Shown piece by piece: positions 43,477 to 59,113 of a stretch of DNA of 64,000 nt. Source of the stretch: Microglena sp. YARC (Eukaryota > Chlorophyta > Chlorophyceae > Chlamydomonadales > Chlamydomonadaceae); contig CM039464.1 of assembly GCA_022414725.1 (NCBI GenBank), forward strand, positions 32,266,465 to 32,330,464. The letters run 5' to 3'. The notes under the pieces were generated by a model. That model had not been told where the DNA came from. It made no database searches and worked only from the letters and a program-made list of their open reading frames with translations. Numbering within the stretch: position 1 is the stretch's first letter; each line of letters opens with the position of its first letter. A program made the position numbers and the translations under genes.

Positions 43477-44192
43477 AAGCCAATGTATATGTATGTAAAC
43501 TTGTTAGATGCTGTGCGCAAGACAAATGTGGTTGACTCAGAGGCGGGTGGCATTACACAGGTGGTTGCAACACCTGTCTGTCTCTACCATGCCAATGTAT
43601 ATGTATGTAAACTTGTTTGATGCGATGCGCAATACAAGTATGGTTTATGGTAAGGCAGGTGGCATTACACATTTATGGTAAGGCAGGTGGCATTACACAT
43701 TTATGGTAAGGCAGGTGGCATTACACATTTATGGTAAGGCAGGTGGCATTACACATTTATGGTAAGGCAGGTGGCATTACACATTTATGGTAAGGCAGGT
43801 GGCATTGCACATTTATGGTAAGGCAGGTGGCATTACACATTTATGGTAAGGCAGGTGGCATTACACATTTATGTGCTGTACGCAAGGCAAATGTACTTGA
43901 CTCAGAGGCAGATGGCATTACACAGCTGGGTTAAACAAAAATAAAAATAAAAGGATCGACATGTTAGATGCTATTATAAAGACAAATGTGGTTGACTCAG
44001 AGGCAGATGGCATTACACAGTTGGGTCAAACAAAAATAAAAATAAAAGGATCGACATGTTACATGCTATGCGCAAGACAAAAGTGGTTGACTCAGAGGCG
44101 GGTGGCTTTACACAGGTGGCTGGAACAATGAAAGGCAAAACAATGGTTAGTGTATTAGCCTATCAAAACATTTGTGTGTCTGTTAGTTATAT

Positions 44193-44263
<71 letters not shown>

Positions 44264-45426
44264 CCCCACTCTCTCTCTCCCCCCCCCACTCTCTCTCTCC
44301 CAATCTGTGTCCCCCCCTCTCATGAAAGGTGTTACACAACTAAGTTGCAGTCCAGCCGCACATTCCACATTAGCACCTTAATTCAGAACTAAGAAACAAT
44401 TGTAAAGCCAGCTAGAAAAGGACCTTATAGATCAAATACAGTAAGCCATCTCTCCCTCTCTCCCAATCTCCCAATCTCCCTCTCTCCCTCCCTGCCCCCC
44501 TTCCTCCCCTCCCTCCCTCCCTCCCTTCTTGCCTCCCTCCCACCCTCCCTCCTTTTTTCCCTTTTTCCCTTTTTCCTTTTTTCCCATCCCTCCCTCCCTC
44601 CCTCCCTCCTCCCCTCCTCCTTTCCTTCCTTCCTTCCTTCCTTCCTTCCTTCCTTCCTTCCTTCCTTCCTTCCTTCCATCCTTCCTTCCTTCCTTCCTTC
44701 CTTCCTTCCTTCCTTCCTTCCTTCCTTCCTTCCTTCCTTCCTTCCTTCCTTCCTTCCTTCCTTCCTTCCTTCCTTCCTTCACCCATTCAATCTCTCAAAC
44801 CCACACACTGTTTCTTTCCCTCCGCAGCATATCGGTGCCTTTGAAGTTCTGCTTCCTGGGGGTGAGAGGCACCTCACCTTTCTGGACACACCAGGCCACG
44901 CCGCTTTCTCTTCCATGCGAGCCAGGGGTGCAGCAGTGACTGATATTGTGGTGCTAGCTGTATCAGCAGATGATAGCGTCATGCCACAGGTGCTGGAGTT
45001 GGTGTGGAGGAGAGGGTGTGTGTGGTGTGTGTGGGTGTGGGTGGGGGGGGGAGGGGGGTTTAAGGTTGGTGTGGAAGAGGGTGGTGGTGTGGAGGGGGGG
45101 GTGGTGTTCAGGGTGGTGTGGAGGTGGGAGTTGGGTGGTGTTCAGGGTGGTGTGGAGGGGGGTGGTGGATGGTGTGGAGGTCGGTCTGGAGGAGGGGGTT
45201 GATTGGTGTTAAGGGTGGGGTGGAGGTGGGGTTTGGATGTTGAGGGTGGGATGAATGTGAAATTGCATGTTGTAAGGGATGGGTTTTGGGGTTTTACATA
45301 CACATACACCTGCACCTATACCTACACTTGCTCTCTACACCAAAACACACCTCACACCCCACGCCCCTCATCCCCTGTGTCCCCCACATACACACGAGGC
45401 CCTAGCCCATGCACGTGCACCTATAC

Positions 45427-45468
<42 letters not shown>

Positions 45469-48400
45469 TTTCTACCAACACCTAAACCTACACCCACACC
45501 TACAACTACAACTTCACCTGCTACATACATAGAAACACACCCCCTCACCCCTCATCCCCTGTGTCCCCCACAGACACAGGAGGCCCTAGCCCATGCTTGT
45601 GCACCTATACCTACACACACAAATACACTTGCTACCTACACCCACACCTACACCCACACCTACAACTACAACTGCACTTGCTACATATAGAAACACACCC
45701 TCACCCCTCATCCCCTGTGCCCCCCACAGACACACAAGGCCCTAGCCCATGCACGTGCACCTATACCTACACCCACACATACACTTGCTACAGACACCTA
45801 CACCTACACCCACACCTACAACTACACTTGCTACATACATAGAAACACACCCCTCACCCCTCATCCCCTGTGTCCCCCGCAGACACAGGAGGCCCTAGCC
45901 CATGCGCGTGCACCTATACCTACACCCACACATACACTTGCTACAGACACCTACACCTACACCCACACCTACAACTACAACTACACTTGCTACATACATA
46001 GAAACACACCCCTCACCCCTCATCCCCTGTGTCCCCCGCAGACACAGGAGGCCCTAGCCCATGCGCGTGCACCTATACCTACACCCACACATACACTTGC
46101 TACAGACACCTACACCTACACCCACACCTACAACTACAACTACACTTGCTACATACATAGAAACACACCCCTCACCCCTCATCCCCTGTGTCCCCCACAG
46201 ACACAGGAGGCCCTAGCCCATGCTTGTGCACCTATACCTACACACACAAATACACTTGCTACCTACACACACACCTACACCCACACCTACAACTACAACT
46301 GCACTTGCTACGTATAGAAACACACCCTCACCCCTCATCCCCTGTGTCCCCCACAGACACACAAGGCCCTAGCCCATGCACGTGCACCTATACCTACACC
46401 CACACATACACTTGCTACAGACACCTACACCTACACCCACACCTACAACTACACTTGCTACATACATAGAAACACACCCCTCACCCCTCATCCCCTGTGT
46501 CCCCCACAGACACACAAAGCCCTAGCCCATGCACGTGCACCTATACCTACACCCACACATACACTTGCTACAGACACCTACACCTACACCCACACCTACA
46601 ACTACAACTACACTTGCTACATACATAGAAACACACCCCTCACCCCTCATCCCCTGTGTCCCCCACAGACACAGGAGGCCCTAGCCCATGCATGTGCACC
46701 TATACCTACACACACACATACACTTGCTACCTACACCCACACCTACACCCACACCTACAACTACAACTACACTTGCTACATACATAGAAACACACCCCTC
46801 ACCCCTCATCCCCTGTGTCCCCCACAGACACAGGAGGCCCTAGCCCATGCATGTGCACCTATACCTACACACACACATACACTTGCTACCTACACCCACA
46901 CCTACACCCACACCTTCAACTACAACTACACTTGCTACATACATAGAAACACACCCCTCACCCCTCATCCTCTGTGTCCCCCACAGACACGCAAGGCCCT
47001 TGCCCATGCACGTGCACCTATACCTACACCCACACATACACTTGCTACCTACACCAAACCTACACCCACACCTACAACTACAACTTCACCTGCTACATAC
47101 ATAGAAACACACCCCCTCACCCCTCATCCCCTGTGTCCCCCACAGACACGCAAGGCCCTAGCCCATGCTTGTGCACTTATACCTACACACACACATACAC
47201 TCTCTACCTACACATAAACCTGCACTCACACCTTCGACCACACTTGCAACCTACACCTGAACATACCCCTCACCCTTCACTCCCTGTGTCCCCCACAGAC
47301 ACGCAAGGCCCTAGCCCATGCACGTGCACGTATACCTACACCCACACATACACTTGCTACCTACACCTATACCTGCAACTACAACTGCACTGGCTACATA
47401 TAGAAATACACCCCTCACCCTCACCCCTCGTCCCCTGTGTCCCCCACAGACACGCAAGGCCCTAGCCCATGCACGTGCACCTATACCTACACACACACAC
47501 ACATAAACTTGCTACCTACACACACACATACACTTGCTATCTACACATAAACCTACACCCACACCTACAACTGCAACTACACTTGCTATATATATAGAAA
47601 CACACCCCTCACCCCTCATCCCTTGTGTCCCTCACAGACACATTACACTCACTCCTCCAACCACACTTGCTACCTACACCTAAACACATCCCTCACCCTT
47701 CACTCCCTGGGTCCCCCACAGACACAGGAGGCCCTAGCCCATGCACGTGCACCTAAACCCACACTCACTCCTTCAACCACACCTTGCTACCTACACCTGA
47801 ACACACCCCTCACCCCTCACCCCCAGTGTCCCCCACATACACGCAAGGCCCTAGCCCATCTACGTGCACCTATCCATACACCCACACATACACCCACACG
47901 TACACTGCCTACCTACAGCTAAACCTGCACTCACACCTTCAACCACACTTGCTACCTACACCTAAACACACCCCTCACCCTTCACTCCCTGTATCCCCAC
48001 AGACACGCGAGGCCCTATCCCATGCCCGTGCAGCCGGCTGCCCCGTGGTGGTCGCCCTCACCAAGGTGGACCTCCCCACAGCTGTTTCTGACATTCACCT
48101 ACACCTGCACTTACACCTACACATACATACACATGAACATGAACATGCTCTCTGCATAGACGCACACCCCTCACCCTTCACTCCCTGTGCCCCCACAGAC
48201 ACGCGAGGCCCTAGCCCATGCACGTACCGCTGGCTGCCCCGTGGTGGTTGCCCTCACTAAGGTGGACCTCCCCACAGCTGCCTCTGACATTCACCTACAC
48301 CTACACTTGCACCTACACCTGTATCTACACATACACATGAACATGCTCCCTAGATAGAAACACACACCCCTCACCCTTCACTCCCTGTGCCCCCCACAGA

Positions 48401-49584
48401 CACGCGAGGCCCTAGCCCATGCACGTGCCGCCGGCTGCCCCGTGGTGGTCGCCCTCACCAAGGTGGACCTCCCCACAGCTGACCCTGAACGAGTGAAGAT
48501 GGCCCTCATGGCTGAGGGCCTTGAGCTGGAGGAGTTCGGAGGCTCTACTCAGTGTGTGGAGACATCTGTTGTTACCATGGGAGGTCTGGCTGACCTGCAG
48601 GAGGCTATCACTCTAGAGGTAGGTGGGGGGCCCTCGGGATGTGTGGGGTGTGTGCGTGTGGGGCAGAAAAGGAAGGTGTGTGCCTAGGCAGTGAATTGTT
48701 GTTACATGCATAATGGTGGTGGTGGTGGTGGTGGTGGTGGTGGTGGTGATTGGGGCTATGAACTGCTGGTCAACCGGGAAGTCTGGCTGACCTGCAGGAG
48801 GCTATCACTCTACAGGTGGGAAGGGGGCCCTTGGGATTAGGATGTCTGTGTGGGGTGTGTGGGTGTGGGGCAGCAAATTAAGGTGTGTGCCTAGGCACAC
48901 TTGGTGTATTGTTTTTATATCAAAGGACCTTACTGACTTACTACCTGCCAAACGAACGAACAAACAAAAAAACAAACAAACTAAAATATCAAAATATCTG
49001 CCTAACTATCTAACCAACTGACAAGCTAGCTAGCTAACTCACTCACTGACAGACAGAATGGCAGACTCACTCACTCACTCACTCACTCACTCACTCACTC
49101 ACTCACTCACCCACTCACTGACACACTGACTGACCAACTGACCAACTAACTAGCTAGCTAACAAGCAAACAAGCGAAGGAGGAGAACACAATCATCACTG
49201 TCACCATCATTACCATTCAAACTTGCAAGCGGAGATGAAGTAGCTAGCAGCGCCTGATGTTATCAGGCAAAGAGACATATGTACTAAGATCCAAAGTAAC
49301 TTACTGAGTAACTGCCTGTCCAACTGTCCAACTAAATAAACACATAACTTACCAACTAACTAACTAACTAACTAAATAACTATGTTACTCAATGAATAAT
49401 TAACTGCCTGTCCAGCTGTCAAATCAAATGATTAGGTAACCCCACGACCAGCAGCATGCAAAGTTCCAGTCACAGATGATGGATCCAACAAAACAATCAT
49501 CACCGCCACCGTCATTGCCATGCAACCTGCAGGCACAGATGAGCGAGCTGGGAGCATCTGTGACTAAGCAACTAACCAACTAAG

Positions 49585-49627
<43 letters not shown>

Positions 49628-50017
49628 CTAACTATCTAACTAACCAACTAACTAATTAACTAACTAACTAACTATCTAACTAAGATCTGTTTATCTGCCT
49701 ATCTATATAACCAACTAACTAGCTAGTAGGTGGACAAACAAACAAACTGACAAACAAACTCCACTCCACCTTCACCACCTTCACCACCATGCAACAGGCA
49801 GAGATGATGGGGCTAGATGTGCCTGTGACAGGGCAAAGAAACATAGAAACAAAGAACAAAAAGAACTTACTGACTAACTGTCTGTCCAATTGTCAGACTT
49901 AATAAATATAGATGATGGATCTAACAAAACAATCATCACCGCCACCATCATTGCCACGCAACTTACAGGCGGAGATAATGGAGCTAGCAGGAGATGATGG
50001 AGCTAGGAGCGCATTTG

Positions 50018-50051
<34 letters not shown>

Positions 50052-51451
50052 CAACCAGCTATCTAACTAACTATCTAACTAAGAAACCATATTTCTATCT
50101 GCATATCTGCTTATCTATCTAACTAACTACCTAACTAACTATCTGTCTAGCTGCCTATCTATCTAACCAACTAACAAGCAAACAGGTGGACAAACAAACA
50201 AACAAATCTCCACTCCACCTTCACCACCTTCACCACCTTCCAACAAACTCCACTCCGCCTTCACCACCTTCACCACCGCGCCTTCACCGCGCCTTCACCG
50301 CCTTCACCGCGCCTTCACCACGCCTTCACCACCTTCACCACCGCCTTCACCTCCTTCACGCAACAGGCTGAGATGATGGAGCTAGATGCGCCTGTAACGG
50401 GGCCTGCCTCTGCTACCGTGGTCGAGGCCAAGCTGGATCGGAGAACAGGTGCCCTAGCCACAGTGGTGGTGAAGAGAGGCACCCTTAGAGTGGGGGACTC
50501 TGTTGTTGTTGGCACTGAGTGGTGAGTGATAAGTAGGGGCCGGCATATCATATGATGTGGACCAAAGACTTGTATAATATCATATAAACTGCGTCATATG
50601 ATATTGTATATAAATGGTTACTTAAGCCTAGTCAGACTGACGGCATCCTATGGCAGTGGTGGTTAAGTGGGGCATCCTTCGAGTGGGAGACTCTGTTGTT
50701 CTTGGCACTGAGTAGTGAGTGATATGTATGGACCGGCAAATCATATGATGTGGAGCTAATTTTGTTTTTCTATGGAGCCAATTTTGAGTAAATCGACCCT
50801 AAGAGTGGGGGACTGTTGTTGTTGGCACTGAGTAGTGAGTGATATGTAGGGTTGGGAAGAGGGCCTAACTCTCTCTAAATAATTGTGATTTAGATGTACC
50901 ACTAGAAAGTTATTGAACCCCTCTCTCACATGATGCGATACAAATAACTTTATATGTAGCCAATTTTGAGTAAAACAATCCTTACAGTGGGAGACTCTGT
51001 TGTTTCTGGTACTGAGTGGTGAGTGATATGACTGGTGGTGGTGTAGAGGGTTGCCGTTAATTTAGGACACCCTGTTGTTGTTGTTGTTGTTGTTGTTTTT
51101 GGCACTGAGTGATGGGTGGTATGGCAGTGTTGGTGAGGAGGGTTGCCGTTAATTTGGGACACCCTGTTGTTGTTGTTGTTATTGTTGTTGTTTTTGGCAC
51201 TGAGTGATGGGTGGTATGACAGTGTTGGTGAAGAGGGTTGCCGTTAATTTGGGACACCCTGTTCTTGTTGGCACTGAGTGGTGAGCGATATGACAGTGGA
51301 GCAAAGTGCGTGATAATAATAATAGATTCACCAATTCCAACCAACTCAACAACCATTCCAAACTTTTTTATTTGTACTAACCAACCTCTGTAGGGGCAAA
51401 GTGCATGCTGCTAATAATATTATTATTATTATTATTATTGTTATTGTTATG

Positions 51452-51489
<38 letters not shown>

Positions 51490-52584
51490 TAGTACGGTAG
51501 CCCGTGTGGCCGGTGGCCACACCTACACACACAAAGACAAAACACCCCCACCCCAATCATAGTACTGTGTCCGTGTTGACTTTGGCCACACCTGTTTGGG
51601 GCTGGGTTACATAATGTTTCACGCTTGTACTCACCTCTACCCCTCACATGAACACACAGCCATGATGTTTCCCCAACTAAAAACACTGTCGCCCCGCGCC
51701 CCCCCGCCCCCCCCTCCCTCCCGTTGGCCACACCTGTTTTGGGCTGGGTTACATAACGGTTTACGACGGTTTTCTCTGCAGTGCATGCGAACTGAAAACA
51801 CTGAAGGATGCATATGCCTTGCGATGGTCTCCCTTGTGCACCCACAAGCACCCACATACTACCGTACTTTTCCCTCCCCCCCTCCCCCCCTCTCCTTCCC
51901 CAGTTCTCTCCACCCCACCCCACCCAGCCATGTGCCCCCACCCACAAATAAACATACTCCCTTGCTCTTCCTGACATATTTCCTGCCCAACCCCTTCCCC
52001 AACCCCAGCCATCCCACCAGCCCCCCTCCATCTCCCCACTCTCATCCTTCCCCTCCCTCCTACATGCACCTACCAGCAAGTACACACACTCCCCTACTTC
52101 TTCCTATCTGCCCCCCCTCCACTTCAGCTGAGGGCTTTGCCATAGCTGAGAGGCAAACGGGACGAAGGGCATGCTGCAGATCCAACCCATCGACAACGTG
52201 TGTGCTTAATCCGAATCTGCTGATAGCAACGGACCTGCAAAATTTCCAAGCCTGCATCCTCTTTCCTGCTTCCCTGCCACTTCTGCTGCGATCGATAGCC
52301 GACCCCACAGAGAAAACTGAAACTGCGCAATCACAATGGTACATGCCTGAAGCTTCGGCGGGAAAAGGAGAAATCGGGCGGGATGCGCAACAAGAATAAT
52401 ACGCATGAGGCGGAGGTCGCATTAGGCCGAATTCGCAGGAGGCTAAATAAGGCAGACGTTGAAGGAGGAGATATTAAAAGCGGAAATTGGCTGGGCGGGA
52501 AGTTCGATAAGTCGGTTACGCGATGACACCGCCACGACCACGACCGCGACCGTGACCACGACCATGATTTCTTTATATATATAG

Positions 52585-52623
<39 letters not shown>

Positions 52624-52696
52624 CAATTCCAACCACTTCAACAATCATTTCAAACTAAATTATTTTTTTCTGGCCGACCTCACAAGAGCAAAGTGC

Positions 52697-52735
<39 letters not shown>

Positions 52736-54041
52736 AAGATTAAACAATTCCCACCACATTCAGAACCTTTTCAAAATAAATTATACTTCCTAACCTACAG
52801 GGGCAAAGTGCGCGCTTTGCGAACCAGCTCAAACGACGTCATTACAGAGGCAGGCCCTGGTCAGCATGCTCAGATATCAGGTCTCAGGGGCTTACCTCTC
52901 GCTGGAGATGAGTTAATAGTAAGTTATGGGCGCAACCATTGATTCTCTGATTCGCTTTCTTTGGTCATGATGAGGACAACCATATGATGATGATTTTGGT
53001 GATGATGATGCTGATGGTGGTGATAATGATGATGATGGTAATGATGATGATGATGAACATACAACATTTGATTATGTTAAGGTTTACATCATGACAGAGG
53101 CAGGCCCTGGTCAGCATGCACAGATCTGAGGTCTGAGGGGCTTGCCTCTCGCTGGAGATCAGTTGGCGATGAGTTATGGGCAACTGGTTCTGTTGCTGGT
53201 TTAGTGATCAGTTTTGGGGGTTGCAGCTGGGTCATTTTTGTCACGATGATTAAACTCATATGCAGGGACATATCATGTAATGTTGACCAAAGGCGGGGCG
53301 AGATGCAATTTGTATGGTATCATATGCTATTGTATAGTAATTGTCACTTTAGCCTAGTCAGACAGCCAGCATCATATTATATCATATGATATTTTATATA
53401 AATGGGCACTTGGCAGACCACCACGGCAGACTGCCGGCATCATATGATATCATATGATGGCATGATATCGTATGATATCACATAGCTGTTCCCTACTCGT
53501 AAGATACTGACATCCATATGACAATGCTTGTGATGATTTCGATGTGATGTAAAACATAACATAACACATAATTTGTATGACTCAAGCTAAGCCAACCCAC
53601 TCCTACCCACTCCCCCTCACAGACGGTCGCTAGCGACGAGCGTGCTCGCACCATCAGTTCAGCACAACACATAAATTGTATGACTCAAGCTAAGCCAAAC
53701 CCCTCCTACCCACTCTCCCTCACAGACGGTTGCTAGCGACGAGCGTGCTCGCACCATCAGTTCAGCACAACACATAAATTGTATGACTCAAGCTAAGCCA
53801 ACCCACTCCTACCCACTCTCCCTCACAGACGGTTGCTAGCGACGAGCGTGCTCGCACCATCAGTTCAGCACGTGCTACTCGCTCCGAAGGTTTCCGCTTT
53901 TCACAGCACCTCACCGCATTGCACGCACAACGCGTGAAAGAGAAGGATGCGTACCATGAGAGGTCGGCTGAACGTCTGGCTGTACGTAGGGAGTTCAGGG
54001 CATTGCGGGCGACAGGATCTGCACATACAGGAAGTGAGGCA

Positions 54042-54088
<47 letters not shown>

Positions 54089-55534
54089 TTATATAAATTA
54101 TCACTGTAGCACGAACTCAGGCCCCCCGTCGGTTGAACGATTGTTTGGGGTTCAATTCATCAGTGCTTTTTCTTTTTAAGCCCTTCCTATACGGTTGGGC
54201 AAGTCTCTTTAGCCTATTTGGCCTACCCCTGGACTGTAGCATACATACACATATTAGTTATGTTTGGAGGAGAAAGGGAGGGAGGGAATGAATAGTAAGG
54301 CACTTAGACAAGGCCATGGTCACTTACCACAAGAGGTTGGCTGAGTGTCTGGCTGTACGTAGGGGGTTCAGGGCGCTGCGGGCGACAGGATCTGCACATA
54401 CAGCAAGTGAGGTGGCTTGTGTATGTATGTAAAAAAAAAAATGTTTGGAGGAGAAAGGGAGGGAGGGAGGGATTGAATAGTTATACACGTAAACAGCGCT
54501 TACCACGAGGTTAGACCATAAACATTAGACGCGAAAACGGTAGACACGTAAACAGTGCACATGAAAATGAACAGATGCCAAGTTCAGAGGAGGAAGTAAG
54601 GATTGGCTTTGGCTTTTGTCTATCTAGGAACATGCGACACCAAAACATGTTGACACCAAAACCAACACCACCAACACCACCAACAACACCACCAGCACCA
54701 CTTAAACCACCAACACCACCAACACCCCCACTTCAACCACTATCACCACCACCAAAGACACCACTTTAACCACCAACACCACCACTTTACCCACCAACAC
54801 CACGACCACCACCACCACTTCAACCACTATCACCATCACCAAAGACACCACTTTAACCACCAACACCACCACCACGACCACCAACACCACTTCAACCACT
54901 ATAACCACCACCAAAGACAGCAAGAACACTAACACCACCACTTCAACCACCACCACCACCACTTCAACCACCATCACCAACACCAACACCACCACTAACA
55001 CTACCACCACCAACACCACCAACACCACCACTTCAACCACCATCACCACCAACACCACCAACACCACCAACACCACAACCAATGTACTACAGGCACCAAG
55101 GAGCCACTCCAACAGCTACCCCCACCCCCACCCTCTACTACCCCTCTCCCCTGTCCCCCCTCCCACTACAAATGAGATGGCCAGGCTGAAAGTACACACT
55201 CCTACCAATACCATCACCGACACCAACACCATCACCAACACCATCACCAACACCAACAACCTTTGTACGGCAGGCGTCAAGGATCGACTGCGTCACCTAC
55301 AAAATGAGATGGCCAGGCTTAAGGAGGCAGGCCCAACAGTCGTGCCTCAGCCTGTGAAAGGAGAGGACAATATCGAGGGGGGTCAAGCTGACCCGGCTGC
55401 CGATTCAGGTATGTAAAAACAAAAGAAATTAAAAAGGTATAAAAATACCTCAGCCTGTGGAAGAAGAGGAGAATAGCAAGAGGGGCAAGCTGGCCCGGCT
55501 GCCGATTCAAGTATGTAAAAACAAAAGTAGTTAC

Positions 55535-55570
<36 letters not shown>

Positions 55571-56051
55571 TGTAATAAAACCTCGGCATGTAGAAGGAGA
55601 GGATAATAGTGAGGGGGGTCAAGCTGACCCGGCTGCCGATTCAGGCATGTAGAAAAAAGTTATAATAATTATAATAACTATCTCTCTAGATATAATAATT
55701 ATAATTATACCTGAGCACTTGGAAGGAGAGGAGAATGATGAGGGGAGGGCAAGCTGATCTGGCTGCCGATCCAGGTATGTAAAAAAAGCAACAATAGTTG
55801 TAACAACATTAGATGCAGGTATGTAAAAAATGTAACAATACGGTAGTTGTAACAGCATTAATAAAACCTTGGCCATACAGGAGCTGCGACTATTGATTAA
55901 GGTAGATTTGCAAGGCATAAATATATGTATAGGATATCACACCTGGCTCCCCTATTTGTATTTCATCCCCAGCAGGTGAGGAAGGCCCAACTGAGGTGCT
56001 GTGCCTGTTGATCAAGGCAGATGTGAAGGGCATATATATATATATATATAT

Positions 56052-56137
<86 letters not shown>

Positions 56138-56246
56138 GGAGGTAGATAGATATAGATAGATATAGATAGATAGATATAGATAGATATACATACATACATA
56201 CATACATACATACATACATACATACATACATACATACATACATACA

Positions 56247-56282
<36 letters not shown>

Positions 56283-59048
56283 GGATATCACACCTGACAT
56301 ATTTGTATATCCCACCCTATAGGTGAGGAGGGCCCGACTGAGGAGCTGCGCCTGTTGATCAAGGCAGATGTGCAGGGCAGTGTTGAGGCTGTAAAGTCTA
56401 TGGTGGAAGAGCTTAGCACAGATCTCGTCAAAGTGAAGGTGAGATCATCATCCAGCTCTTATCTTCTCTTAAGTGATTTTTTTGGAATCCCCAGAGTTAC
56501 CCCTTGGTCCAGTTGTCGTGTTGTATGATATTCACTTAAGTGATTTTAAGCAGAGCCCACAGAGTTGATTTTGTCCGGTTGTCGCGGTGTCTGGTTTTCT
56601 CTGTGATTTTTGGCGGAGCCCCCAGAGTTACCCCTTTATCCGGTTGTCGTGTTGGTTGTCTGAGATTCCCTTCAGTGATTTTTGGCGGAGACCCAATAAT
56701 TACCCCTTTGTCCGGTTTTCGTGTTGTCTGATATTCCCTTGATTTTGGTGTAGCCACCAGAGTTACCCCTTTATCCGGTTGTCGTGTTGGTTGTCTGAGA
56801 TTCCCTTCAGTGATTTTTGGCGGAGACCCAATAATTACCCCTTTGTCCGGTTTTCGTGTTGTCTGATATTCCCTTGATTTTGGTGTAGCCACCAGAGTTA
56901 CCCCTTTATCCGGTTGTCGTGTTGGTTGTCTGAGATTCCCTTCAGTGATTTTTGGCGGAGACCCAATAATTACCCCTTTGTCCGGTTTTCGTGTTGTCTG
57001 ATATTCCCTTGATTTTGGCGTAGCCACCAGAGTTACCCCTTTATCCGGTTGTCGTGTTGGTTGTCTGGGATTCCCTTCAGTGATTTTTTGCGGAGACCCA
57101 ATAATTACCCCTTTGTCCGGTTTTCGTGTTGTCTGATATTCCCTTGATTTTGGTGTAGCCACCAGAGTTACCCCTTTATCCGGTTGTCGTGTTGTCTTAT
57201 ATCCTCTGTGATTTTTGTTGGAGTCCCCACAGTTAGCCCTTTGTCCGGTTGTTGGAAGAGCTTAGCACAGATCTCGTTAAAGTTAAGGTGAGATCATCAT
57301 CACGATATTCACTGAAGTGATGTTTTGCAGAATCCCCAGAGTTAACCCTTTGACAGGTTGTCGTGTTGCCTAATTTTCTCTGTGATTTTTGGCGGAGCCC
57401 CCACAGTTACACCTTAGTCCGGTTGTTGGAAGAGCTTAGCACAGATCTCGTTAAAGTTAAGGTGAGATCATCATCACGATATTCACTGAAGTGATTTTTT
57501 GCAGAATCCCCAGAGTTACCCCTTTGTCTGGTTGTCGTGTTGCCTAATTTTCTCTGTGATTTTTGGCGGAGCCCCCACAGTTACACCTTAGTCTGGTTGT
57601 TGGAAGAGCTTAGCACAGATCTTGTCAAAGTTAAGGTGAGATCATCATCCAGCTCTGATATTCCCTTGTGTGATTTTTGGCGGAGTTATTTTTGGCAGAG
57701 TGAGTTTTAGCTGAGTTATTTTTTGGCGGGGTCCCCAGAGTTGCCCCTTTATCCGGTTGTCGTGTTGTCTGATATTCCCTGTGAGTTTTAGTGGAGCCCT
57801 CTCCCCCGCCCCTCCGCCTCAGGGGGGTAGGAGCCCCCAGAGTTACCCCTTTGTCTGGCTGTCGTTTTGTATGACGTTCCCTGTGATTTTTGGAGGACCC
57901 CCCTCCTCCCCCCCCTTGTCCAGTTGTCGTGTTGTCTGCTATTCCCTGTGAGTTTTAGCGGAGCCCTCCCCCCCGCCCCTCCGCCTCAGGGGGGTAGGAG
58001 CCCCCAGAGTTACCCCTTTGTCCGTTTTGTATTTGTGTTGCCTTATTTTTGCTTGCATGTGGGTTTGTGTTGCGTGATTTTTGCTGTGATTTTTGGCGGA
58101 GCCCCTCCCCCCCCCCCCCCTCAGGGGGGCAGGAGCCCCCAGAGGTACCCCTTTGTCTGGTTGTCATGTTGTTTGATATTCCCTGTGTTTTTTGGCGGAG
58201 CCCCCAGAGTTACCCCTTTGCCCAGCTGTCGTTTTGTATGATATTCCCTGTGATTTGTTTTAGGACCCCCCCCCCTCCCCCTTGTCCGGTTGTTGTGTTG
58301 TCTGATATTCGCTGTGTTTTTTTGGCAGAGCCCCCGCCCCCCTGAGGGGGGTGGGAGCCCCCAGAGTTACCCTTTATTCGTGAGTCGTGTTGGCGTCATG
58401 CATCCCTGGCCCTAACTATGCTGTAAACCCTGGCTTCGGTCTGCTGCACTGGATTCTGGTGCCACTCTCCTGTTACGCAACGCCAATTTTCTGCGTCACT
58501 TCTGACGCGCCTAGGAATTGTCTATCGGAGGATGGATGTATTGCCGATATTGCTTGCATGTGGGTTTGTGTGTGTGCATGTGTGTGGGGGGTTGTTTGTT
58601 GGGTGCCAGTAACGCGTTTTCCACCCAGACAAACAAGCAAGCAAGATAATGTTAGCCTGTCTGTTAGCCTGTCTGTTAGCCTGTCTGTTAGCCTACCCCA
58701 AGAATATCATTATTTATGGATGACTCTTTTTAAATGGGTCAATTTGAATGGGTACTTAAAAAAAAAACTTACACACCCTCCTAAAAATTTACACACCCTC
58801 CTAAAACCTTACACCCCCTTCTGCAGATTCTGTACAGTGGTGTGGGCCCTCTGACAGCTAGCGACATCAACTTGGCCGCTGCCAGTGGGGCCAGTCTAGT
58901 GATGTTCAACCAGCAAGGCTGTGCAAGTAAGGAGGCCGAGGCCCTCCTGAAAATGAGCAAGGTCCCCATCGTGACGCACAACATCATCTACCATCTTGTG
59001 GACCTGATCAAGGGCCTGGTGCAAGGTGAGGGGGGAGGGGGGGTATTA

Positions 59049-59113
<65 letters not shown>

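Noticed and set aside
44412..44786. Lys/Glu/Gly/Arg repeat frame (KEGR)n
   Set aside because: Pure CTTC microsatellite translated on the minus strand inside IF-2 intron 4.
56536..57162. 208-codon minus-strand frame with regular repeats ([11 protein letters not shown])
   Set aside because: It is the intron 11 array read backwards; no splice or start context, and it lies antisense within IF-2.
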